DNA of 64,000 nt. Source: Pseudoalteromonas phenolica. GTDB lineage: Bacteria; Pseudomonadota; Gammaproteobacteria; Enterobacterales; Alteromonadaceae. The DNA is taken from the NCBI RefSeq assembly GCF_005876835.1, contig NZ_PPSW01000012.1, positions 124,001 through 188,000 of the forward strand. The letters run 5' to 3'. Below, piece after piece: positions 36,077 through 44,322 of the stretch; position 1 is the first letter of the stretch; every line of letters starts with the position of its first letter. The position numbers and the translations under genes are program-made. Below the pieces are notes generated by a model. The model searched no databases. It was given only the letters and a program-made list of their open reading frames with translations, and was not told the origin of the DNA.

Positions 36077-37330
36077 ATGAGTAACTCCCCAGAAGCCATG
36101 ACGTTAGATATGTCTTCAGCCAGTAGGGGTGGCTGGACTCAGCACGACACACAATGGGTATTAAGCCTATTCGGTACAGCGGTCGGTGCGGGTATTTTAT
36201 TTTTACCAATTAATATCGGTATTGGTGGTTTTTGGCCGCTACTAATTATGGCCTTATTAGCCTTCCCAATGACATTTTTAGCACACCGTGGTCTTGCCCG
36301 TTTTGTGCTCTCATCAAAGCAAGATAACGCTGACTTCACAGACGTGGTTGAAGAGCACTTTGGTGCTGGTGCAGGTCGCTTAATCTCTCTACTCTATTTC
36401 TTCTCTATTTACCCTATTCTACTTATTTATGGTGTAGGTTTAACTAATACAGTAGATAGCTTTATGGTGAACCAGTTAGGCATGGAGTCTATCCCTCGTG
36501 TGGCGCTATCTGGCGTACTGGTTGCGTTTATGGTGAGTTTAATGCTGGGCGGTGAAAAGCTTCTTATGCGCGCTTTTTCTGCGCTGGTTTACCCATTAGT
36601 CGCGATTTTACTGTTCTTATCACTTTACCTAATTCCTAACTGGCAAATACCTGCAGTGTCAGCACCGGATATCGGTGAACTGAGTAGCACATTGTGGCTG
36701 TCAGTGCCTGTGATAGTATTTTCATTCAGTCATGCTGCTGCAATTTCTAGCTTTGCGAATGTGCAGCGCCGTCACTACAAATCAGAAGCGGTTGCTAAAA
36801 GTGAAAAGATTTTAAGATACACGTCTTTAATGCTGATCTTATTTGTATTACTTTTTGTGTTCTCTTGCATTTTCTCTTTAACACCAGAGCAAATGGAACA
36901 AGCGAAAGAAGCAAACGTGTCGGTTCTATCATTCTTAGCTAACGTGTATGACAACCCATATATTGCCCTACTTGGTCCTTTCGTGGCATTCGTTGCCATT
37001 ACGTCTTCTTTCTTAGGTCACTTCTTAGGTGCACGTGAAAGCTTTAATGGTCTGGTTACAAAGCAAACTAAGCTAGGTAATGCGACTGCGGATAAAATTG
37101 GCGTTGCTGTGATGTTTGTCACAATTTGGATCTGTGCGGTAATTAACCCAAGTATTCTGGGTATGATGGAAGCAATTTCAGGCCCTATCATTGCGATGAT
37201 TTTATTTGTCATGCCAACTATCGCCATCTATAAAGTACCAAGCCTTAATAAATACAAAGGTCGCTTAAGCACGTACTTTGTATTAATCGTTGGTTTGCTT
37301 GCAGTATCTGCGTTGTTATTCAACTGGTAA
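36077..37330 (+). CDS. sdaC: Serine transporter of the HAAAP family
   Basis: 417 residues with eleven hydrophobic helices. It is close to E. coli SdaC over its N-terminal third: LFGTAVGAGILFLPINIG, FPMTFLAHRGLARFVLS, VVEEHFGAGAGRLISLLYFF and SIYPILLIYGVGLTNT. SdaC imports L-serine with protons. A related substrate such as threonine is possible. It is monocistronic, closed by a bidirectional terminator. Confidence 0.85.
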   Translation: MSNSPEAMTLDMSSASRGGWTQHDTQWVLSLFGTAVGAGILFLPINIGIGGFWPLLIMALLAFPMTFLAHRGLARFVLSSKQDNADFTDVVEEHFGAGAGRLISLLYFFSIYPILLIYGVGLTNTVDSFMVNQLGMESIPRVALSGVLVAFMVSLMLGGEKLLMRAFSALVYPLVAILLFLSLYLIPNWQIPAVSAPDIGELSSTLWLSVPVIVFSFSHAAAISSFANVQRRHYKSEAVAKSEKILRYTSLMLILFVLLFVFSCIFSLTPEQMEQAKEANVSVLSFLANVYDNPYIALLGPFVAFVAITSSFLGHFLGARESFNGLVTKQTKLGNATADKIGVAVMFVTIWICAVINPSILGMMEAISGPIIAMILFVMPTIAIYKVPSLNKYKGRLSTYFVLIVGLLAVSALLFNW

Positions 37331-37386
37331 TCAATATTTAAATAATACATATCCTCAATCATGCTTAATTTAGAGGGTTAATATAA

Positions 37387-37414
37387 AAAGCCCAGACTAA
37401 TTAGTCTGGGCTTT
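37387..37414. terminator. Bidirectional terminator between sdaC and the cyclophilin gene
   Basis: A perfect 12-bp stem (AAAGCCCAGACT, AATT, AGTCTGGGCTTT) with A and T runs on both sides, between convergent genes. Confidence 0.88.
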
Positions 37415-37446
37415 AATTTTTTAAGCGGACTTTGTTTTTAAGAAAA

Positions 37447-38199
37447 CTAGCGCTTTCTTCTAACAAATAAGCCTGCACCTAACAGCATCAACATACTAAA
37501 TAAGCTACCTGAACTGCTTTCTGAATTGTTATTACCAGTATCAGGGTTAGTAGTTGTCAGTAACGTATTTTTCTTAGGTTCTAAATTTTCTGCCGTATTT
37601 TCACTGTCATCAATAATCGTTACCGCATTGATTGTTATGAAATTGCTCTCGTCTGGGTTGACCTGATCGTCAGCACATTTTTCTTGCGAGTAATCAACCA
37701 AGGGAATTGAACCACAACGATCTAATTTAGCAATTTTATCAACGATATCCATGCCATCACCAATCACCTGACCAAATACAGTAAAGCCACCGTTTTGCAC
37801 GTCTAAATTAACACTATTGTCTTTAAGGTTAAAAAACCACTGACTTGATGCACTATTCGGATCACCTCCCAGTTTCGCCATCGCAATGGTACCGCGCACA
37901 TTTGAATAAACAGGCTCATTATCTACATTACCAAATGACTCTACTTGGCTTAGCGGAATACTGCCCTCATAAAAGAAGCCCCCACCTTGTAACACAAAGT
38001 TTGGTTCTGAGCGGTGAAAAATTACATCTTGATAACGGTCCGCGTTGACATATTTCATGAAGTTTTCAACCGTTTTAGGCGTGGTTTGATCAAACAGGTT
38101 AACTTGGAAACTACCTTGGGAAGTTTGAAACTCTACAATGGTTGCCATTGCTGAGCTGCTAGCAACTAACAGTGCTGCTGAAAATAGATGTTTAATCAA
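37447..38199 (-). CDS. Secreted cyclophilin-type peptidyl-prolyl isomerase with GlyGly-CTERM-like tail
   Basis: 250 residues. Signal peptide (cleavage after SSAMA), a cyclophilin domain at about 20-190, then a polar linker and the tail SSGSLFSMLMLLGAGLFVRRKR. Cyclophilin motifs seen are DVIFHRSEPNFVLQGGGF, GTIAMAKLGGDPNSASSQWF and FTVFGQVIGDGMDIVDKI. The catalytic Arg corresponds to HRSEPNF. The tail places it with GlyGly-CTERM proteins handled by a rhombosortase and the type II secretion route, unlike the usual free periplasmic PpiA. It may fold exported proteins at the cell surface. Confidence 0.85.
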   Translation of the reverse strand: MIKHLFSAALLVASSSAMATIVEFQTSQGSFQVNLFDQTTPKTVENFMKYVNADRYQDVIFHRSEPNFVLQGGGFFYEGSIPLSQVESFGNVDNEPVYSNVRGTIAMAKLGGDPNSASSQWFFNLKDNSVNLDVQNGGFTVFGQVIGDGMDIVDKIAKLDRCGSIPLVDYSQEKCADDQVNPDESNFITINAVTIIDDSENTAENLEPKKNTLLTTTNPDTGNNNSESSSGSLFSMLMLLGAGLFVRRKR

Positions 38200-38351
38200 T
38201 GTCTTTGCCTCAAATATAATACTGGGTGCTAAGACTACTGGTTAAAAGATAAAATGAAAAGAGAGTGCAAGCTTTGTGTAACAATTAATAACAATTACAA
38301 ACACAAAGCTCTAATTCATTGACGGTGGGCTATTGTAAAAAGTTGATAAAA

Positions 38352-38864
38352 CTAAGAACTAGCAGTCTGTTTCGCAGCACGCTCTTCTTGCCAACCATAA
38401 AATAATAGCATTCCTGCTCCAGCTAAAATAAACATATCGGCAATGTTAAAAACCCCTGTACGTAAGCTACCGATGCCCACATTTAAGAAATCAATAACAC
38501 CACCATCATTTAATACTCTATCTAGCCAATTACTAGCACCACCAGAGACAATCAGCGCCCAAGCGACCGCCATCGGGTTTGTCAATTTCTTATCTCTTAA
38601 GACGTAAATGATAATACCCAACAGAAAAGCCCCAACCACACCAATGAAAGCGACCTTCCTCATTGATTCAGGCATCGCACCGCCCAAACTCAAAAAAGCA
38701 CCATGATTCTCAGCATAACCAATTCGAAACACATCATTAAAATAACTCGCCATTGGCCAAGGTTCTAGAGAAGTAGCAGCCCAGAACTTAGAAAGTTGAT
38801 CAAAAACCAACGTGAGTAGTGTCACCACAATAAAAACTGTTTTAGGGGTATTTTTTGTAAACAT
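38352..38864 (-). CDS. lspA: Divergent signal peptidase II (LspA) paralogue
   Basis: About 170 residues with four transmembrane helices. LspA signatures are present: VFDQLSKFWA, YAENHGAFLSLGG, GGASNWLDRVLNDGGVIDF and VFNIADMFILAGA. Both catalytic Asp (in VIDF and NIAD) are kept. The canonical lspA usually sits beside ileS; this one stands alone, so it is probably a second copy. I started at ATG 38864 rather than the TTG 12 nt earlier. It would cleave prolipoprotein signal peptides, perhaps of a special client. Confidence 0.82.
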   Translation of the reverse strand: MFTKNTPKTVFIVVTLLTLVFDQLSKFWAATSLEPWPMASYFNDVFRIGYAENHGAFLSLGGAMPESMRKVAFIGVVGAFLLGIIIYVLRDKKLTNPMAVAWALIVSGGASNWLDRVLNDGGVIDFLNVGIGSLRTGVFNIADMFILAGAGMLLFYGWQEERAAKQTASS

Positions 38865-38931
38865 AAGTACGACCAAAATAAATATGTACCAAATTTTATT
38901 CCAAAGTATCTAAGTCTTAAATAAATGGCAA

Positions 38932-40227
38932 TCATCTTGGGTTAAATGGCAAAACCAAACAAAAGCATGCGCCGCCTAACCCCTGGTGCTTTTCAATAAC
39001 TGTTAATTCACCGCCATGCAGGTGCGCGATTGATCGCGCTATGGCCAACCCTAGGCCGCATCCGCCTGAATCTCTTGAACGACTAGGGTCAAGGCGTGTA
39101 AATGGTTCAAAAATACGGGTTATTTTACCTGGCGGGATCCCAATACCATCATCTTCAACAATACAGTGAATTGAGTCGCTGTCTAAAGTTAGACTGATTT
39201 CACATTTACTTTTAGCAAACCTGCCAGCATTACGAAGTATATTAATAAGTAATCGAGTTAATAAATGTGTATCAACCTCAGCTTCTATTTGACTGTTTTT
39301 TACCTCAAATTGAATGCTTGGGTAAAAAGCCTCGACTTGTTTCTTTGCTTGCCTTATCAGCTCAGTAAGTACACAAGACTCTATATTTAGCACTGTTGAC
39401 CCATCTTTTAAACGTGCATAAGAAAGCAGCTCTTTTACTAAGTCATCTAGCCCCTGCAATGCCTTTTGCATTGATTGAGTTAAGTCTTGTCTATCTTGTT
39501 CTTGAGCGTCTTCTAACATATCTAGTGCAAACTGAATTCGTGCCATGGGGCTTCGGAATTCATGAGCAACACCATGCAGAAGATCTCTTTGCAAGTTTAA
39601 TTGAGTTTGATTTTGCGCACTAATATCGGATAAATAATGTTTTATTTGGATAATTTGCTCGTCAATTGACCTTGAACGAGGGCTGCTTTTCTCATTGATA
39701 GTGGCGATATTATTTGCCAAGCGCTTTTGTTCAGACCAGCAATAAAATGTAAATAAAGCCAATGCGCCGAGATTCAGTAAACAAGCTACCAACCATAAAA
39801 GCCAATCAGAAAGCCAGTTCGTTACGCTATCAAAATACACATTTTCGAGCATCACTAATTGCTGCTCATCAAGAATATAAAACACACTGGATGTCGAAAG
39901 GTCTATAAAACTCTTTTGATTCTCTTCAAGGGCTCTTGAAAATAAGTCTTGCTCATACACTGCAAGATTTTCAACCAATATTATATAAGCATCAGATCCA
40001 TAACGTTCACTGGCTTTAAGCGCTTCACGCTCCCAATGTGTCGCTGAAGTATTAGTAAAGATTATTTCAAGATTATTGGCTACTTTATAAAGGTGTGCTT
40101 CCCATTCATCAATGGCCTTTTCAACTAGAGCAGGTTGAGCATAGTGGTAAGTGACATGCGCTGCCACTAAATTACATAGAAGCAAAAAAAGAGCGCCAAG
40201 AACGACTTTATTCAGGTTAAGTTGCAA
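38932..40227 (-). CDS. Sensor histidine kinase, RstB/CpxA-like
   Basis: 431 residues. Transmembrane helices at about 7-27 and 138-162 bracket a periplasmic sensor of about 110 residues. The H box LLHGVAHEFRSPMARIQ has the phospho-accepting His near 222. The ATPase shows N box LLINILRNAGRFA, G1 VEDDGIGIPPG and G2 GGCGLGLAIARS. It overlaps the response-regulator gene by 11 bases and starts at TTG. The pair is last in a four-gene unit headed by a secreted metalloprotease, so it may sense the cell-envelope state or the protease's product. Confidence 0.88.
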   Translation of the reverse strand: MQLNLNKVVLGALFLLLCNLVAAHVTYHYAQPALVEKAIDEWEAHLYKVANNLEIIFTNTSATHWEREALKASERYGSDAYIILVENLAVYEQDLFSRALEENQKSFIDLSTSSVFYILDEQQLVMLENVYFDSVTNWLSDWLLWLVACLLNLGALALFTFYCWSEQKRLANNIATINEKSSPRSRSIDEQIIQIKHYLSDISAQNQTQLNLQRDLLHGVAHEFRSPMARIQFALDMLEDAQEQDRQDLTQSMQKALQGLDDLVKELLSYARLKDGSTVLNIESCVLTELIRQAKKQVEAFYPSIQFEVKNSQIEAEVDTHLLTRLLINILRNAGRFAKSKCEISLTLDSDSIHCIVEDDGIGIPPGKITRIFEPFTRLDPSRSRDSGGCGLGLAIARSIAHLHGGELTVIEKHQGLGGACFCLVLPFNPR

Positions 40228-40942
40228 GTAAGTACCCTTTATTTCTGACTGTAGTCAATAGTTTAGGCTGCTTAGGATCATCTCCTAATTTTTTTCTAAG
40301 ACGAGATACTCTTAAATCTATAGATCTATCCATGGGATCATAATCAAGCTTAAAAATGCGTTTATGCAGCTGTTCTCGAGAGAAAATCTCGCCAGGTGAA
40401 CTTGCAAAAATTACTAGCAAATCAAATTCAGCACTCGATAAATCTATATCTTGAGATAAATATTTAACACGTCGATTAGGTAAATCAATCTTTAGGTCGC
40501 CATCACAAGATACTAGGGTTGTTTGCTGCTTCTCGGTTAAACTTGATTGTCTTCTCAATTGAGCTCGAATATGCGCTAGAAGCACCCTAGGTTTAATGGG
40601 TTTACATAAATAATCGTCAGCACCCACTTCTAGACCAGTCACTTCATCTATGTCATCGATTAAAGCGGTGAGCATAATGATGGGCCCAGTAAAGCTTGGT
40701 CTGATAGCTTTACATATCGTAAGTCCATCGGTGCCTGGTAACATTAAGTCAAGAATGATTAAATCTGGCTGCTCAGAAGCTATTTCTTTGATTGCATCAC
40801 TGCCATCATTAATAACACTAACTTTATAACCATTTTGAGTTAAAAATTGGCTAACTAAGTCGGTCAGCTCAATATCATCATCAATTATTAAAATTGAATG
40901 CACGTCTGTATGCCCTGCTTTGATACATTTTTCATCTAACAT
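40217..40942 (-). CDS. OmpR-family response regulator
   Basis: About 241 residues. The receiver domain (about 12-125) has the acidic pocket IIDDD and phospho-accepting Asp in LIILDLMLPGTDG near residue 65, then IIMLTA and DDYLCKP. The C-terminal winged helix has FDLLVIFASSPGEIFSREQL and DRSIDLRVSRLRKKLG. I chose ATG 40942; an in-frame TTG 15 nt earlier overlaps the upstream lipoprotein gene. Cognate kinase is the next gene. Confidence 0.88.
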   Translation of the reverse strand: MLDEKCIKAGHTDVHSILIIDDDIELTDLVSQFLTQNGYKVSVINDGSDAIKEIASEQPDLIILDLMLPGTDGLTICKAIRPSFTGPIIMLTALIDDIDEVTGLEVGADDYLCKPIKPRVLLAHIRAQLRRQSSLTEKQQTTLVSCDGDLKIDLPNRRVKYLSQDIDLSSAEFDLLVIFASSPGEIFSREQLHKRIFKLDYDPMDRSIDLRVSRLRKKLGDDPKQPKLLTTVRNKGYLLAT

Positions 40943-40949
40943 AAGTGTA

Positions 40950-41333
40950 TCATTCAACAGTATCTATTGAATCAGTAGCTGAATTTAAACAGTGCTTTAA
41001 CATAGCTTGGTTAAACGATTTTGCGAAAGCATAAGCATCTCTGCGCTTTTGTTTATCTTCTGTGCTCTTAATAATGTCTGTGCTGTTGTCGACGTAGCGC
41101 ACTCCACACATTTTCTTTAATTTCGCAGTGTCTTCTTGCTCTAAGCCCGGAAAAACTAGACGCCTGCTTGCCAAGGCAAGCAATCTATAGTCATTTCTTT
41201 CTACTGCCTGTTCTATTTGTTTTGTCATTTCACGCTGACTGGTTTGCTGGGCACTGGCCTGAGAAGGTTGTGCAGTATATGCACAACCTACTAAGCACCC
41301 AGCTAATAAAGCGATACTGGTGAGCTTTATCAT
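40950..41333 (-). CDS. Small lipoprotein of unknown function
   Basis: 127 residues with a lipobox (LVGC, Cys near residue 17) after a short signal sequence. The mature part is helical and polar (QQTSQREMTKQIEQAVERN) with two late cysteines. ATG 41333 has GAGG 8 nt upstream. It lies 2 nt after the metalloprotease gene and 7 nt before the response regulator, so it is part of that unit and may be a sensor accessory. No family recognised. Confidence 0.65.
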   Translation of the reverse strand: MIKLTSIALLAGCLVGCAYTAQPSQASAQQTSQREMTKQIEQAVERNDYRLLALASRRLVFPGLEQEDTAKLKKMCGVRYVDNSTDIIKSTEDKQKRRDAYAFAKSFNQAMLKHCLNSATDSIDTVE

Positions 41334-41335
41334 TA

Positions 41336-43909
41336 TTATTTCCTCATTCTTCTTAAGAATAATGCAGCAAGTCCTAGCAACGACCATAAGCCGAATGTTC
41401 CAGAACCACCATCATCATTACTTGGCTCAGGCGTTGGAGGCGTTACTGGCGTCGGATCCTCTTTCACTGTGACTTCTACCTGTGCGGTGCTTGTACCACC
41501 ATTACCATCTGATACAGTGTAATTAAATGTTTCTTTCCCTGAAAAACCGCTTGCTGCTGAATAGACAAGCTTGCCCTCTTTAATCTCGACTGTGCCTTGT
41601 CCTTGGTAATCAACACTCTCAACGACCAATGTATCTAAATCTTTATCTGAATCATTGCTAAGTACATCCAATGTCACTTCACTGGCTTCAAAGTCCACTT
41701 CAAAAGTGTCATCTTGCGCAACAGGTGCATCATTAACCGCTGCAACTGTAATTGTTAGCTCAAATACCTCACTGATAAGCTCACCTCTAGATGCGGTAAC
41801 CGGCACTTTAAGCAAGCCATTAAAATCAGCAGTGGGCGTGATGGTTAAGTTGTCCAGTGCATAATTTTCACCAGGCTGCAGGGTGAGCTTATCAACAGGC
41901 TTTGCTGTTGCATAAGTTAAATCAGAGGTCTTTATTGTGATGCTACTATCTTCATTCACTGACAACGCGATTTGACCCGTAATTTGTGGGGCGACTTCTG
42001 TGGATGGGCCTTCTCCAACCTCAATGGCAAAATTACCAGAATTAACCGCAAAGAAGATGTTATTGCTACACATCACTTTTATACGCGCTTGAGTCGTTGT
42101 TATATTATCGAGTTGAACATTGAATTGACCATTGTTTGCAACGCCTTGCGCCAAGGTAGTTGTAAAGCTTTGTCCGGCATCATCCGAAAGTAGAATATCC
42201 ACTTTTTCACAAGAGACCGGTGCGTTTTCAGTACCCGCTGTATGCCAAGTAACAACTTGTTCATTATCACGCCAATTACTTGATTGGTCAGGTAGCGTGA
42301 CAGAAAAACCTTGCTCAACTTCAACTACATTAACTTGCATGGTGTCATCACTAACACCGCCTTGGCCATCGCGAACAACTAAACGAAAATCTAGCGCACG
42401 CGTTGTGGTTGCATACGCTTCGCCGTAACTCAGTTCACCTTTTAGGAGGTCGCTCATCTGAGGCACAACACGGGTTGGATCTGAACTTGGATTAAACGTT
42501 CTAAACAAGGGTCGCTTACCATCATCAACACTGTCTTGTTGTTTATCAGCAGATGCAGGCCCTAAGTTAAACTGTTGCCAGCTATAATTGAGCGTGTCGC
42601 CATCGCTATCTTGCGCTGAACCTACTAATTTAAACGCAGTTTTAGCCGGTATAGTATAGTTTTGACCTGCTTCAACTGAAGGTTTTGCATTCGTTCGTTG
42701 TTTATGAACACCACACGTATTACCCGCCCCTAAACGACTGTAGTTATTCATTTGATCTAATGAACGAATATGAAAATAAGGATCTGAGTTAGCTTGTAAA
42801 TCTTGCTCATCACAAATGCCTGTGTAGCCCATGATGGTAGAACCACTGCCTGGTTCATAGGCACTGTGATCTACTCGGTTTCCATCACACGCCCCAGCTA
42901 AACCATTATAGGTGTGATCTGCACCTAGCTGATGCCCGATTTCATGGGCGACATAATCAATATGAAATGCGTCGTTGGTAGGCGCTTCACTGCCTGTTAC
43001 ACCTTCAGCTTTGAACTCAGTACACACCACTTCAAACCCAGCTAAACCGCCGCCGCCAGTTCCTACTAGGTGGCCTATGTCATAGCTGTCTTGTGAAATT
43101 AAGCCATTAATTTGCTCTGTGAGAATATCGATATCTTCATCGGTATTTGCAAATGGGTCGGTTTCAGGGTCTAAAAAAATCAGTTTGTCATTGTCACTCA
43201 CTATCTCAAAATTCATGGCTAGATCTCGCTCATATACATCATTGAGACGATTCACCATGGTCACGATAGCCGCCATCACTTTTTCTTTTGTGCCACCATG
43301 AAATTGGCTGTATTCCCCTGTAGTAGTGAACGCAATACGGTAAGTGATATGTGTATTTGGTACGGCAATTTCTTCTGCCTGAGTTTCGCTCGATTGTATT
43401 TGTTCACGCTTTAACTGACTGCTTTGTAGGCGCTTAATCGGAGCACCTTGCTTAATTAATTTAGATGTATGCAGTGCTTTAGCTTCGTAGCTGCGATAAA
43501 CATGTTCTGACTGCTCTGGATCTATAAATACCCGTGATTGCCCTTGATTAAAAACTCCAAAGAAGCCTTTTGGTCCAATATCGAAACGGCCTGTGTTAGC
43601 TGGGTTATCAACTTGAAAACCCACAAAGGTTTTTATGTCTGGAAACTTTTCCGCCAGAGTATCAGACATGACTTTACTGGGTTTAAGTCTAAATACGACA
43701 AACTCACCACTGGGTAAGGGTAATTGAACGTCCACCTCTTGGCTTGGCGCCATGAGCTTAGCTTGTAATTGACTACTTGCAAGATGATACCGAGCAAGCT
43801 GTTTAAGCTCTGAACTGCGGTTTTGTGTGGTTTGCTGCCATAACTCACTCGCCTGAGCGGGTAAATAAATAATTTGGCTTAGTACTACTGCTAACAAAGT
43901 TTTTTTCAT
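41336..43909 (-). CDS. Secreted reprolysin-like metalloprotease with GlyGly-CTERM-like tail
   Basis: 857 residues. Signal peptide (YLPAQA), a propeptide, then a metzincin domain with the zinc motif HEIGHQLGADHTY (first His near 321) followed by the Met-turn stretch STIMGYTGICDE. After the catalytic domain come Ig/cadherin-like repeats (about 460-800; AGQNYTIPAKTAFKLVGSAQ, VNDAPVAQDDTF, YTVSDGNGGTSTAQVEVTV), then a Pro-rich linker and the tail GGSGTFGLWSLLGLAALFLR with closing Arg/Lys. It should be exported by type II secretion and processed by a rhombosortase. ATG 43909 fits the signal peptide; the frame stays open 180 nt further upstream. A perfect 22-bp palindrome lies 78 bp upstream. Confidence 0.88.
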   Translation of the reverse strand: MKKTLLAVVLSQIIYLPAQASELWQQTTQNRSSELKQLARYHLASSQLQAKLMAPSQEVDVQLPLPSGEFVVFRLKPSKVMSDTLAEKFPDIKTFVGFQVDNPANTGRFDIGPKGFFGVFNQGQSRVFIDPEQSEHVYRSYEAKALHTSKLIKQGAPIKRLQSSQLKREQIQSSETQAEEIAVPNTHITYRIAFTTTGEYSQFHGGTKEKVMAAIVTMVNRLNDVYERDLAMNFEIVSDNDKLIFLDPETDPFANTDEDIDILTEQINGLISQDSYDIGHLVGTGGGGLAGFEVVCTEFKAEGVTGSEAPTNDAFHIDYVAHEIGHQLGADHTYNGLAGACDGNRVDHSAYEPGSGSTIMGYTGICDEQDLQANSDPYFHIRSLDQMNNYSRLGAGNTCGVHKQRTNAKPSVEAGQNYTIPAKTAFKLVGSAQDSDGDTLNYSWQQFNLGPASADKQQDSVDDGKRPLFRTFNPSSDPTRVVPQMSDLLKGELSYGEAYATTTRALDFRLVVRDGQGGVSDDTMQVNVVEVEQGFSVTLPDQSSNWRDNEQVVTWHTAGTENAPVSCEKVDILLSDDAGQSFTTTLAQGVANNGQFNVQLDNITTTQARIKVMCSNNIFFAVNSGNFAIEVGEGPSTEVAPQITGQIALSVNEDSSITIKTSDLTYATAKPVDKLTLQPGENYALDNLTITPTADFNGLLKVPVTASRGELISEVFELTITVAAVNDAPVAQDDTFEVDFEASEVTLDVLSNDSDKDLDTLVVESVDYQGQGTVEIKEGKLVYSAASGFSGKETFNYTVSDGNGGTSTAQVEVTVKEDPTPVTPPTPEPSNDDGGSGTFGLWSLLGLAALFLRRMRK

Positions 43910-43986
43910 TGTGTTGTCTTCCCATTGATGAGTCAAAACCACTGTATCGATATTAAACCACCTTTTGGGTATCCGTTTGTGATTCA

Positions 43987-44008
43987 TTTGTATCAAGCTT
44001 GATACAAA
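43987..44008. promoter_or_regulatory. Perfect 22-bp palindrome in a divergent intergenic region
   Basis: TTTGTATCAAG (43987-43997) is followed directly by its exact complement CTTGATACAAA (43998-44008). The size and symmetry suggest a dimeric regulator's operator. The 413-bp gap 43910-44322 lies between the divergent metalloprotease and Reb regulator genes; apart from this site it is AT-rich, with a homopolymer T tract before the regulator, and shows no gene. Confidence 0.5.
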
Positions 44009-44322
44009 TATGCGCAATTGCAATTTTTGCATTTGGCTAGCTCCTTGCACTTTTCTACTTTGGCAAGCGCTTATCCATTTTTTTGGCACTAAAAGCCTAA
44101 ACGATGTTAATAAGACGTTTTCTTAATAGGTGTAATAAATTGTAATCACTATTCGCTTGATTTCCCCGATTTAAGGCCCGTCTTTTCCAGTACTTTGCCA
44201 ATTACACACTACTTTCACCACAAAAATGCTGATAAAGGATTTTATTTAACACCGATTTTTATTGTTTTTTTTTGGATAAATAAAATAGAAGCGTGTGGTG
44301 GCTAACCAACCGGAGAAATAAA

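Noticed and set aside
43910..44089. In-frame upstream extension of the metalloprotease by 60 codons
   Set aside because: The extension has no signal-peptide logic, runs through the perfect palindrome at 43987 and ignores the good start before the signal sequence at 43909.
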